From Entoloma clypeatum (Eukaryota > Basidiomycota > Agaricomycetes > Agaricales > Entolomataceae): a DNA stretch of 64,000 nt. The position numbers were made by a program, and so were the translations under genes. Below, in pieces: positions 20,781 through 31,767 of this stretch. The notes beneath the pieces were generated by a model that was given only the letters and a program-made list of their open reading frames with translations, did not search any database and was not told where the DNA came from. Location: NCBI GenBank assembly GCA_963565915.1, contig OY751489.1:372001-436000 (forward strand). The letters run 5' to 3'. Within the stretch, counting starts at the first letter, position 1. Each line of letters starts with the position of its first letter.

Positions 20781-22240
20781 TCATTTGGATTTCCTTGCCA
20801 CCCAAAACTCGGCTCGATAGATCCAACGCATCATAGCGCCGGAATCTGCTGTGTATTCGCAGTCAATCGTCCTGCTCGCATTGGTATCTTCAGCATCTCC
20901 CGATTCCAAGATGAAGCCGATTTCCTCAGCAGCTTTCAGGACCTCGTCGAGGCTGAGCTCGAGTTTCGCTTTGCCACCCGAAGTCCACAGCAAAGGGCCT
21001 AAATTGATCCAAGTACCCCCAGGGCGGAGCAGAGCGTAGATTTTCTCCATGGTCGCGAAAACGTTGTGTGACGTGTCGATGAAGAAGAGCGTCACGATGT
21101 AGTCATAACCCGCTTGGTATGTGGGCGATCTTGACATGTCTGGGCCGAGATATGGCGGGCCAGGTAATGTGAGAAAGTCTGCTTCGACGAGGTGGAAGTT
21201 GGAGGTGAGGCGGGGGACAGCGTCTGGGAATGGTACCGCGCGGAAGTTAGTCTCGTTGGAGCGTTGATGGGAGAACCAGTATGCGTATGGGCGAAGTGTG
21301 TGTTGGTTGATGGAAGTTGTTGCGTCCGGGGAAAGGAGGAAACGAAATGCGAGGTTCATGAAATACGACAGTTCATTCGCCGTCGTGTCGTACCCTATAT
21401 GAAGGCTGAACGACACACATTTGTGGCGATGGGATAATGACAACATACCAAGCTGTGAGATCTCCCATGCAAGCCTGCCCAACCCAGAGCCCGGGACCAA
21501 CACGCGTCTAGTCTTGCGTTCGTCTTCGTCCAACCCTCGAAGAACATCCAGAATGGGGCTGAAGATCCTCTCGCGCTCCGGGGCCCCTTCTAAGCTCCAG
21601 TCCCGCACAAAATGCTTCAACGCCTCTCGAACCCTCCAAAGATCCCCGCTGCCGCTGGAAACCAGAGGAATGTTGAACTCCTTCGTAGCAAGCTCAGCTA
21701 TTTTGGCGGTGACGACCCCATTCGAATCCGTTGCCTCTGTCAAACTGTCCAACTTCTTGGCGTATCCTAGTTTATTCCCCAACCGTTTGTGGGCTCGGTT
21801 TAAGGAGCTGTACGATACGCGCCGGATTGTGAATTCGTCATGGGATAGGCGAGTGTACTGGGCGAACGATCTGTGTGCATTCTGGAGTGAAAATGGGCCA
21901 TGTGTGAAGTTCTTGACCGATCGCAAAGGCAGGAATTCGTGGATTCCCTTCCAGGTCCATAACTTTGCGACGCTTGCTCTGAATGCTATCAGGAAGAGTG
22001 CAAAGGGGAAGAAGCATGCAAGGAGCACGTCGGAATTGAACGTCCAATTGCTGGCCATTCCGCTTGACATCTATATGCGCTTTGCCAACCTTGTTGTGCT
22101 GGGTAACGCGGATACCTCCGACTTGTACCCGTACCTGCCCGTATACCCCCCGTGCACTCGGTAAACGAGTCGGGCTGGTCGAGGTCTCGAACCCGTCGGA
22201 CGGGTTCGGTGGCAACGTTGGTTGCTGACTGGTCCCCATT
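20300..22240 (-). repeat. inverted segmental duplication, arm 1
   Basis: This arm carries the N2227 gene and about 450 bp of its 3' flank. Arm 2 (about 25290-28510) is in the opposite orientation. Coding differences are roughly 2 to 4 per 100 bases by eye. Arm 1 has about 75 extra bases just upstream of the start codon relative to arm 2. Confidence 0.85.
20781..22070 (-). CDS. N2227-domain (carnosine N-methyltransferase-like) protein
   Basis: One 54-nt intron (21395-21448, GTATGT...ATATAG) leaves 1236 nt, 411 residues. The N-terminus has a hydrophobic segment (about residues 14-30). The SAM-binding motif VLVPGSGLGRLAWEI, the block GYDTTANELSYFM, DYIVTLFFIDT and INLGPLLW define the N2227 family, which includes yeast YNL092W and animal CARNMT1. 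Family members methylate histidine-containing dipeptides or related substrates; the fungal substrate is not known to me. The frame stays open through the intron, so an unspliced message would add 18 residues inside the SAM fold. A second, broken copy lies at 25350-28116. Confidence 0.85.
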   Translation of the reverse strand: MSSGMASNWTFNSDVLLACFFPFALFLIAFRASVAKLWTWKGIHEFLPLRSVKNFTHGPFSLQNAHRSFAQYTRLSHDEFTIRRVSYSSLNRAHKRLGNKLGYAKKLDSLTEATDSNGVVTAKIAELATKEFNIPLVSSGSGDLWRVREALKHFVRDWSLEGAPERERIFSPILDVLRGLDEDERKTRRVLVPGSGLGRLAWEISQLGMLSLSHRHKCVSFSLHIGYDTTANELSYFMNLAFRFLLSPDATTSINQHTLRPYAYWFSHQRSNETNFRAVPFPDAVPRLTSNFHLVEADFLTLPGPPYLGPDMSRSPTYQAGYDYIVTLFFIDTSHNVFATMEKIYALLRPGGTWINLGPLLWTSGGKAKLELSLDEVLKAAEEIGFILESGDAEDTNASRTIDCEYTADSGAMMRWIYRAEFWVARKSK

Positions 22241-22268
22241 GGAATGTCATGGCAATGTGTTATCAGAA

Positions 22269-22340
22269 GTCTCAATAGCTAAGTGGTATAGCATGCGATT
22301 GCAGATCGCAGGGTCCGGTGTTCGAACCACCGTTGGGACT
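22269..22340 (+). tRNA. tRNA-Cys (GCA), no intron
   Basis: Acceptor stem GTCTCAA/TTGGGAC, D arm GCTAAGTGGTATAGC, anticodon stem TGCGA/TCGCA with loop TTGCAGA, T arm CGGTG/CACCG around TTCGAAC. The gene is followed by a T run (CTTTT), a Pol III stop signal. Confidence 0.9.
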
Positions 22341-22573
22341 TTTACTAGTTCCCTGAGTTGCTTTTTTGCTCTCGATTCTCAACTTTTGAGGAACTCCCAG
22401 TTGGTTCAACGAGCCTCTTCTCAATGTTGTCATGGTATTTTAATGTTAAAGCCCTTGTTTTCTAACCCCGAGTTAGGCATGACTCGGGTCCAAACTAGGT
22501 TCACAACGGCCCGGGCGAGGGGGATGGTCACGAAGTGCAGACATGAAGGGAAAGCACAACGGGCTCTTAAACA

Positions 22574-24786
22574 TCACAGCTTCCCCTCGACTTTCCTCAC
22601 AATGTTACGTTCGTGTCTGTCCTGCAAGATTCTCCTGAGCACCTTTCCAGTAGGCGACTTCGGAATCTATGTCCGCATCGAAAATTCGTGATCAGGCCGC
22701 GGGCCAGCCGAATAAGTAGCCCAAAGATGGGACTAACCTCGTCCACGACCTCGAACCCTCCCCTTAACCATTTATACTTGCTGAGGGTCTCCCGATGCCA
22801 CTTCTCCAACGCTTTGATCGTAGCAGCGGCGCCCAGCCTCTTGCCGGCACTGCTCAACACGATCCATGCACGCGGGACCTTCTCATCGGAAGTGCGACCT
22901 CCGCTAACACCCACGACGCTCACGTCTGCGATCAGTTTCCCCGGTTCGTTGAGAAGCACATTCTCGATCTCCGTAGGAGAGACTTGCATTCCAGACACTT
23001 TGAGAGTGTCCTTGATCCTATCGGCGAAGCTATGAGAGGACCAGCAATCAAAATTGGTGAAACTGGGGAATTGGTTGACATCTCCTCACAAGAAATGACC
23101 GTCTTCGTTCACCCGAAACCTATCCCCCGTCCGCAACCAATCGTCGACGAATGTCTCCCTCGTCGCCTTCTCATTCTTCCAATATCCGAGCGCAACAGTC
23201 TTTCCTCTTAGATAAAGCTCGCCAAGCTCGTCGACATCTGCCTCCGATCCATCATCTCGGACGATGCGAGCCTCCAAACTTGAAAGGAGCACCCCAGGCG
23301 ATCCTATGATGCGTTTCATTGTTCCGTTGAGGCTTCCAGGCACGGGCTGAAAAATCGCTGCGTTCGTCTGTGGGGGATAGATAGACTGACTGAGATCCCT
23401 CTTTCTCTCTTGCGTTAGAACGGCGAGCGACTCACTATTTCTGACATTCCATAACCTGAGGGATATGAACATGTGTGATTAACATCAACAACGATGGCTG
23501 ACGAAGGAGAACACATACCGTCAGAACAATCGCATGTTTGCGGCAATAGAGCAGCCAGTTTTGCCGATAGGTCTGGTGGAATGTAGGCTGCACCTGATCC
23601 GGCTCCTCGGAGAGAGCTCAGGTCTACTTCCTTGATGCCAGGGTAATTCACGATTTGATGGATCAAAGAAGGAACAAGGGGAAAGTGGGCGATCTTGTAT
23701 CTAGAATGGTATATTGAGGACCCGACGCGCAAAAAGGGATGTGAAGACCAACTTGGGGATCGCTGCCAATGCGACTTCTAAATTCCATTGATCGAGGATA
23801 ACGTAGGTAGCGGGCCGGAGAAAGGCGGCGAAGCAACATACGGTAAGGCCATACGAATGGTGTATTGGTAACACGGCGAGGTTGATTGGGATTTCCTCCG
23901 GCATCTGAGCCTGCAGTCACTCTCAATGACTGGGGAATGTAGGAGAAAGAATCGCACGGAACTGACCGGAAAAACCTCCGCGGCCACTTCTCCAAAGATT
24001 TTAAATTGTTGAAGTGAAGAGATGATATTACCATGAGAGATCATGACCGCTAAAGTAGTTGGTTAACTTAAGCTCTGAGCTGTGCTGCATAACTTATGTG
24101 CGACGAACCCTTGGGAAGGCCACTTGTGCCACTCGAAAATACCAGATATGCAAGTGTATCCTTTGTAGCAGGTCGTGGCGACACAGGAAGTGCCTTGCGA
24201 GACCTTGTTTCTTCAATCATCTCCTTGAAGCTTCTACGTCCCTTTACGTTTCCGCCCAGTACATAGATTCTCTCCAGAGGTATGCCTGTCTCCTTTGCGA
24301 CCGGAAGAACCAACGGTAGGATGCGAGCATTCACGAATAGACACGTGGGAGTGGTCAGCTGCAGGGCATGCCTCAGTTCATACGGCGTCGAATATGGCGA
24401 GATCAAAGAAAACGGCGTCGTAATCATGAGTAACGAGTGAATCAACGTGATGTAGTCCTGCAAGAAAGGCCTGTTTCAATTCAAAGGTCTATACCCTTGG
24501 TCCAAAAAGCACTCACGGAGGAATTCTGGCTGATGATTCCAACCACTTCTCCATTTTCGTTCCGAATTCCAAGTCCTCCCTCCGGGGCAGAAGCACCAAG
24601 AGCGGTAGCGCCGAGCCGGACGCGCTCAAGGAATTCTCGGTACGTCCGCTTTTTTCCAGTCCTCGCATCGATGTGGAACGTGAAATCCTTTGGCCAGTTC
24701 ACCTGGTCTGGACGGTTCCAGAGGAAATGGTGAACGTTGCCCTCTGACGTGGCAGGAAGGTCGGGGTATGGGGACTTGAGGTACAT
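22574..24786 (-). CDS. acyl-CoA / 4-coumarate-CoA ligase-like enzyme
   Basis: This is an ANL-superfamily adenylate-forming enzyme that activates a carboxylic acid with ATP and joins it to CoA. Visible motifs in order: SSGTSGLPK split by an intron and completed as AVMISHGN, LAVLPIHHSYG, GYGMSE, ELYLRGKTVALGYW, DDWLRTGDRF and the C-terminal PKSPTGKVLRRIL with its catalytic lysine. About eight exons are needed. The start at 24786 (MYLKSPYPDLP) and the stop at 22574 give the usual length of roughly 550 residues. The gene lies between the two arms of the inverted duplication. The substrate cannot be told from the sequence; fungal relatives use phenylpropanoids or fatty acids. Confidence 0.88.
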
Positions 24787-25289
24787 TCTGGGGCGTTTGG
24801 ATGAGATCCCCTTCGTATTCGGGAGCTTTTTAATGGAGACCCGATATCGGATAAAGAGCGCTCAAACAAGCTAGAAACGTTGAGGTTGCGTCCCTTCATC
24901 GTGGCCGTCAATCCAGGGTAAAACCAGCAACTCGTACGGCAAGGAATGCTTCCCTGATGTTTGATCTTGTTATCTTATCAAGTTCGTCTTTGGCTCGTCC
25001 TACAGCATCTCGTACTGTACCATTCGGAAAATTGTCGTGATGCTTGAAAGCTTGATCCCACTATCAGTGGCATGATGTAATGCTCCCAAGAATGGAAATT
25101 CATGAGAGGATGGGAATATTCGGCAATTGCCGAGAGGAGAGACGTTGATGGCACTGCGGAGCCCTCAGAAGAAGGGAGGCGGGACAAGGGCGCGAGGCAT
25201 ATGCAACCAATGTGCGATGAGTTCTGCTGTTCATGGCAGTCAGCAGCCGACGCAGCGAGGATGAGAAGCCACGCTGGATTCTCAACCAG
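24787..25289. other. intergenic, ligase promoter to duplication arm 2
   Basis: No gene or repeat recognised. It should contain the promoter of the CoA ligase-like gene. Confidence 0.4.
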
Positions 25290-25349
25290 TCACCAACCAA
25301 CGTTGCCACAGAACCTCGACCACCCGACTCGTTGGCAGAGCGCATATAG

Positions 25350-28116
25350 ATGTCAAGAGGATTGGCCAGCAATTGGACGTTCAATTTTGACGTGCTCCTT
25401 GCGTGCTTCTTCCCCTTTGCGCTCTTCCTGATAGCATTCAGAACAAACGTCTCAAAGTTATGGACCTGGAAGGGAATCCACGAAATCCTGTCTTTACGAA
25501 CGGTCAAGAACTTCACACATGGCCCATTTTCACTCGAGAATGCACACAGATCGTTCGCCCAGTACACTCGCCTATCCCATGACGAATTTACAATCCGGCG
25601 CGTATCGTACAGCTCCTTAAACCGAGCCCACAGACGGTTGGGGAATAAACTAGGATGCGCCAAGAAGTTGGACAGTTTGACAGAGGCCACGGATTCAAAT
25701 GGGGTCGTCACCGCCAAAATAGCTGAGCTTGCTACGAAGGAGTTCAACATTCCTGTGGCTTCCAGTGGCAGCGGGGATCTGTGGAGGGTTCGAGAGGCGT
25801 TAAAGCATTTTGTGCGGGACTGGAGCTTAGAAGGGGCCCCGGAGCGCGAGAGGATCTTCAGGCCCATTCTGGATGTTCTTCGAGGGTTGGGTGAAGACGA
25901 ACGCAAGACTAGACGCGTGTTGGTCCCGGGCTCTGGTTTGGGCAGGCTTGCATGGGAGATCTCACAGCTTGGTATGTTGTCGTTGCCCCATCGCCGCGGA
26001 TGTGTGTCGTTGGGCCTTCGTGTGGGGTGCGACACGACGGCGAATGAACTGTCATCAGCAAATCAGGGAAGTTCTGATTTAGCAATATGACACTCACGAG
26101 CATGCTACAATATTATAACACCTCGACAACAGCTCATAAACAGCTTATCTATGGTCAGTAGTATTACAATAATATTGTGCATTAGATACAGTATTTTACT
26201 CATACTGTGAGGCAAGGATAATGTGAGAACGAGGTTGTATTTACATTGTGAACTGACTACCAAGTCGGCAGCTACTTTGCAAAATTCACGTCAGATGTTA
26301 AATAGTTCACCCCCGGTTATGATGAGTTGGTAGGACTCGCAACTTCGGGCGACTTTTCAACATTATAGTTGTAATCGGAGATTGAATAAATTTATAAAGG
26401 GAGCAACCCAGCGTTTGAATCCCCCATTTTCTGCATTATGACCCCCTTGTCTTCGTGTTTACAAGATTCCTCCTCACCACCTCCTTCGTCGTCACTCATG
26501 CTAGAAGTGACCCTCAACGACCTGTGAAGGTCAGCCCTTTGGACTCCGGAGAAGAAGGGTTGTGAACTTGAAGGGTGGGTGCGTTGCCCCCGGTTTTTTT
26601 GTTTGTTTGTTTGGCTAACACCTGACAGGCCTGACAGGTGAGAAGCTGCGACAGCTCAGCTGCTTGAGCTTGTCGTCAAAGGTCTACTGAGGTCTGAGGA
26701 ACTTGTGAGTCACCGCATTCCATGCAGAGGTTCATCCTGTTTCGACACAAGTCTACCCACTGACTAATCAGTACTCGCCCAGCCCGACGCTTGACGCCAA
26801 CAGTGCCCATAGCTACGGCTTGACTTGTGAGTGCGTCGCTGAGTGGTTGCTCAGCAACTGAACATGATCACAGGTTGGCTTCGTTACCAGTTAGCTCTGC
26901 TTCCTGCAAATCATCCACGAGGAGTGTGTGGCCTGCAAATGTGAGGCCACCGGACCCGGACTAATCGAGGGAGAGGCACAGGCACTGCAGGCATCGAGGG
27001 AGCGGTGGAGGTGGGGGCAGTTCTCAGAGCTTGGCTGGGCCCTGGTGAGAAAGGGAGGAGTTGACCACTTGGCACGACTGACCCAGTGAGAGATATTGGC
27101 GAGGCGACACTGATAGGCTTCGGGGGAATATCCTCCGCTCGTTGTATACAATCCATAGTGTTTATTCATTGACAATATACGTGATTTTGTTGCTTTCCTA
27201 CTGTCATTGTTCATGAGTCCTCTGGCTAAGTAATGATATGGTCAATTATACACCTATTTAAGTCAGATATCGTGCAGACAATCAGCAGAAATATTGCAGC
27301 CGCTTGGTCGCTATGCATGGCATGATATCAATTCACAGTATGTGGCATTATTTTGATAAACTCATGATACCACATCTGAAATACAAATCGGACCTGCTAC
27401 TGTCTGGTTATAAATAGCATTGTGAGTTGATCCATAATATTATAACAGGTTTGTAAGGCCGACAACCATCTATAATGCCTTTCGGGAGCTCATATGGCTA
27501 GATAGGAATTTCCATAATTTGCTGATGGTCGTATTTCATGAACCTCGCATTTCGTTTCCTCCTTTCCCCGGACGCAACAACTTCCATCAACCAACATACC
27601 CTTCGCCCATACGCGTACTGGTTCTCCCATCAACGCTCCAACGAGACTAACTTCCGCGCCGTACCATTCCCAGACGCTGTCCCCCGCCTCACCTCCAACT
27701 TCCACCTCGTCGAAGCAGACTTTCTCACATTACCTGGCCCGCCGTATCTCGGCCCAGCCATGTCAAGATCGCCCACGTACCAAGCGGGTTATGACTATAT
27801 CGTGACGCTCTTCTTCATCGACACGTCACACAACGTTTTCGCGACCATGGAGAAAATCTACGCTCTGCTCCGTCCTGGGGATACGTGGATCAATTTAGGC
27901 CCTTTGTTGTGGACTTCGGGTGGCAAAGCGAAACTCGAGCTCAGCCTCGACGAGGTCCTGAAAGCTGCTGAGGAAATCGGCTTCATCTTGGAATCGGGAG
28001 ATGCTGGGGATACCAATGCGAGCAGGACGATTGACTGTGAATACACAGCAGATTCCGGCGCTATGATGCGTTGGATCTATCGAGCCGAGTTTTGGGTGGC
28101 AAGGAAATCCAAATGA
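25350..28116 (+). pseudogene. broken second copy of the N2227 gene
   Basis: The first half (25350-26053) and second half (27528-28116) match the intact copy at 20781-22070. Two breaks are visible. The intron acceptor, TATAG in the intact copy, reads TGTGG here. A transposon-like insertion also separates the NE of the TANELS motif from the following helix. Without the insertion the frame would remain open through the unspliced intron. The second half keeps an uninterrupted frame from the ATG at 27538 (MNLAFRFLLSP), and that part alone lacks the SAM-binding motif. Confidence 0.85.
26054..27527. mobile_element. 1.47-kb TIR insertion, non-autonomous DNA transposon
   Basis: Comparison with the intact N2227 copy gives the exact borders. 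The ends are CATCAGCAAAT and its inverse ATTTGCTGATG (11 bp perfect when base 26053 is included), and GTC (or GT) is duplicated at 26051-26053 and 27528-27530. Subterminal AATATTATAACA motifs occur near both ends. No transposase is present. A 2 to 3 bp duplication fits CACTA-like groups, but the ends are not CACTA, so the superfamily is open. Confidence 0.75.
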
Positions 28117-28991
28117 CGCTCTGTACACACCATCGGCAGTTCTTGTCTGAAGCCAAGGCCATGCAATCCTATCTCCCTCCCTATTGGACTCCTACATAAC
28201 CTATCATAGACGCCATCCATTCCACCCCAAGCCCCGCCGCTTTACCTTCCCAATCCCGCACCGGGGTAAAAAATCAAAATTCTGTCACCCTCCGCCAGAT
28301 CGTGCCGGTCAGGGTGTCTTCGACGATTATACCAACCAAGGCATTCTTTCGGAGGACGAGAGCCTTCCGGACCCTCTGTTCCATATGAGCAAGTAGGTCG
28401 TCGGGCCTAGAAGGTCGTCGGTCTTGGTGGGACCGTCTGCGTTGGTAGCTTGGGTTGTGCTGACTGGCGATGCATGTAGAGGTTGGTGAAGAACCAGAAG
28501 CGGAACATGATTCATATGTACCTAAGAGAAGGGGTGCTGCCACCTTGCCATTCCGGCAGAATCATTCTCAAATCATTACGTACCGTCTACGGCCATCGGA
28601 GCAGATCTAACCAGAGGTATCCAGAGGTGTCCTACTTCAACTGTCTCAGATAATAGTTAAGCATCCCCAGTGCCGTACAAATTCCCTCGTGATGTCGACG
28701 CTGAAGCATCACTCACGATCTGCGTTCGAGTTATCATCACCCTGCCTCATCATCTTATCATCGCTCTCTGCGTGTCGAGCACCTTGGCAGCTTCAGAGCA
28801 ATCACCGATAATTAAACTACATGTACTACTGTGCAAGGTAAACATTGTCTTTTGTGATAGTGGGCAATGGAAAGGGCTTCGAAAAATATGCTAGTCGTCG
28901 CAATCTGGGTCATTTTAAAAGCTAACGGTACAGTACCAATCGCAAAAAAGCCACAACACGACCATAGAGGACATACCAAAATACAGAGACT
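28117..28991. other. intergenic
   Basis: The first 390 bp belong to duplication arm 2. The remainder shows no gene I can support. Confidence 0.4.
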
Positions 28992-29485
28992 TTACATCGA
29001 TGGAGGGACCCGAGGGTCGAGGAGGGAATCATAACTGTTGACAGACACGTCTACATATTGGACATAAACTTGGTTCGACGAATCCCCCAACTCTTCCGGA
29101 AAATTCCACTTCACCACCTGCCCGGCCTTCCGCGGCGCGACAAGCACGAACTTCACCTGAATGACTTCAGACTCCATTAAAGTTTTACTTTCACGAATCT
29201 TCTGCTTTATTGCCGAGAGGATGGGAAACCCGGAGACAGCGCCGCCGTGCTCCTTGACCTTGGCAATGGTCATCTGGAAAACCCAGAGAATGACCCCCTT
29301 TGAAGTTGTTTCCAAGCAAAAAGAGTCGAACAACGGGTTGTTGCGTTTCCGCGGACAGTACAAGTGATCAGTGTCAAGGGCAGTGAGGAACCCGACCTCG
29401 TTGTAGTAATGGATGGTCCGGGGCTGATCGGGCCACGTCGGGAAAGCCCGGGCCACAGGAGCAACTGGTAAACCATCCGATAACT

Positions 29486-30077
29486 ATAGTCCCTGTAGTC
29501 ACATTATAATGTCTCTCAGGAATAGCTACATTTCCACATGATAATGTGGGGACTTTCTCACATGGTACATTATGATTTGATGGAATTTCAATGTAAACAT
29601 GGTTTTCAGGTACCTTGCCACATTATAATGTGTCATGGAATTAAGGTTTTAAAGGTTAGGTCCACATAAGAATGTGCCACATTATAATGTTGGCCACATC
29701 ATAATGTGTCTGCCACATTATAATGTCACTATCAGAGATTTAGGTTGTTAGGGTTAGGTTAAAGGTTAGGGATAGGTTAGGGATAAGTTAGGGTTGAGTT
29801 AAGGTTAGACTGGGAATCAGTGGTGCCTCTGTATATATGTTGCCATTTGAGGCCAGAATATGACCAGACTGTGGTCTGGCAGAGAGATTTGGGTCAATCT
29901 AACCATCCTGGAATTTATTAGATAATCTACAGATATAGAAGGAGGGAATGGGCAAGAATGATGCTACATTATAATTCCATCTACATCATAATGTGCTGTG
30001 TGAGAATGGATCCACATTATCATGTGAGAATGTAGCTATTCCTGGGAAACATTATAATGAGGCTACAGGGATACCTC
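29486..30077. mobile_element. 592-bp MITE with palindrome array
   Basis: Inverted ends of about 50 bp share TCCCTGTAG, CATTATAATGT and CAGGAATAGCTACATT. CCGATAACT is duplicated on both sides (29477-29485 and 30078-30086). At least ten copies of the palindrome CACATTATAATGTG or close variants are spread along the element, and a TTAGGG-rich core lies at 29740-29808. There is no coding frame. An 8 to 9 bp duplication fits hAT or Mutator-like origin. Confidence 0.85.
29740..29808 (+). repeat. telomere-like GGTTAG repeats inside the MITE
   Basis: Degenerate repeats of TTAGGGTTAGG, GGTTAGGGATA and GTTAGGGTTG occupy about 70 bp. TTAGGG is the usual fungal telomere unit, but here it is irregular and enclosed in a transposon. 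Confidence 0.6.
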
Positions 30078-31345
30078 CCGATAACTCATCTGACGGGCCA
30101 TATCCGAAGGTATACGAGTTGGCAGTAGCTTCCAACATGAATGTACTTGGGGCAGAGGTGAGCGTTTGTGCACCTACGACATGGAAATTGAGATAACATA
30201 CTTTTTATAACCAGGCGAAAGGTGTTGAAAGCGGTAATGATAACCTTTGAGAGGCTTGATAGCGGCCATGGGAGAAAAGTCCTAGTAAACTTTGATGTTA
30301 TTGAGATTCTTGCCGCTGATGTACGCATTAGCAAGCGCTTCGACGGCGAAGCCCGCCAAAATGCTGCCTTCGGGCATCCTCTTGGTGGCGTTCAAAAGGC
30401 GGCTAGCCTCCTCTAAGGGGAGAACAGAAAAATGGTCCTGTAACAGGTTCCGTATTTTCAAACTTTTGAACACGACAAAGTAGAAGTCGTCTTCCAGGTG
30501 GTCTTCCGGAACATTAGAGTCCACCCTCCAAAATAAGACAATCTTGCGCGAAAGCGACGCGTCACTGGAATGCGTAAAATGAATGTTCCAGAAGAATGAG
30601 ATCATTGTGTCCACTGTGAGACCCTCCACGGCAACTTTGACGTTACTATCGAAAGTCTTTGGACTCCGGATGTACCCCAAAATATCGCGCGGACAAGGGC
30701 CAACATTCACGCTAGCCTTTTCTTTCATTCTAATCCCGCTTTCGTCGAACAGATACGAATCACCAAGGGAGGTTGTAAATAGTACGGTTTGCCCCTGGGT
30801 CATACGTCGCAGCAGCGCATAGATGGCGAAGTAGGACTTGCCTGTAGAACGTATGCCAGACAGTGTCCACAAAGATGAGCAGAAATTCGTCACCTATTCC
30901 AGGGTGGCCAGTCACAACACCAGGCATCCGGGACGCGAAGAGATAACAACTGCGGCGATACATGACATGGTATTCGTCTCGCACGATCATCAAGCCGTCC
31001 GAACCCTCGAGAAGGCAAAACCCCGTCCATATCATGTCACTTCCAACATGGATGACACGCTTTTCTGACATTTCAGTCGCCCGCGCCGCGGCGAGAAGGG
31101 CCTTCTTCCCGTCCGAAAGGGGTCCCCACCATTCCTTATAGAACTGCCCCCATTCGTCGCCAGGCTTGGGCTCGTCGTCGGAAGAATACAGGATTCTTGG
31201 CCATCCGCTGCGGTATTGAAACTATGAAGCATTTTGAGACCATGGTATAGAGACCACTTAGATCGACCTTCCTTTTCTTGGTTGGTGTGGGAGGGGAACG
31301 AGTCTGCATGTTTCTTGGAGTGGATGATGTTTCACAGTCGTACAT

Positions 31346-31767
31346 CGAGTGCCTAAATAGGGCCCAGAGGTCAGTTCTCCTTTCCAATGTTTCCGCTGAG
31401 TATGCCTGAAACGATTCAAAGGCGCGTAGGGATGTCCCTGAGTCTAGAGTTTTTTTTCTTTTTGTGTGAAGTCCACATTGGGTTCCTCTTTATTTGAATC
31501 GCCAGGTGGCCGTCGATTTCAAGTTCATTTGACGCTCAGTAAAGCTTGAGTTTGATCATACACGTGTCGGTTGTAGTAACCGCCCACGACGGAACCTCGT
31601 GTGATTCATGGACCACTTGTCCTTTGACGTCGTATAGCTTTCTCGGATGCTTTCAGCCCCACCATACACACTCTTGAATGCTCTGGTGCTTTCCTCACAA
31701 CATCCGCTTTCCACCCTTCCGAAACCGCAAAACTCGCCCGCCTCTTCCACCCAAGGGTAGCACACGG
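31346..31767. other. intergenic
   Basis: Contains a T run (31449-31460) and the divergent promoters of the broken NTPase gene and the poly-Q gene; no further gene seen. Confidence 0.4.

Larger units (their letters stand above)
25290..28510 (+). repeat. inverted segmental duplication, arm 2
   Basis: Opposite in orientation to arm 1 and enlarged by a 1.47-kb insertion (26054-27527). Homology starts near CCAACCAACGTTGCCAC and ends near CACCAACCTCTACATGCATCG on the minus strand (about 28500). Confidence 0.85.
28992..31345 (-). pseudogene. broken Crinkler/RHS-type NTPase gene
   Basis: This is a homologue of the gene at 18121-20167. It begins near 31345 with a head containing a strong basic signal (TKKRKV), then FYKEWWGPLS, and a Walker A GHPGIG|KS split by an intron at the same codon as in the paralogue. 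The C-terminal part (29456-28992) keeps NNPLFDSFCLE and VILWVFQM. Two lesions exist: an in-frame TAG at 30282-30284 and a 592-bp MITE (29486-30077) inside a codon run. The first splice junction (about 31200-31250) is uncertain. The lesions suggest the gene no longer makes a full protein. Confidence 0.75.

Noticed and set aside
25100..26035. 311-codon minus-strand frame over duplication arm 2
   Set aside because: Antisense shadow of the N2227 copy; the same shadow occurs in arm 1 at 21421-22164.
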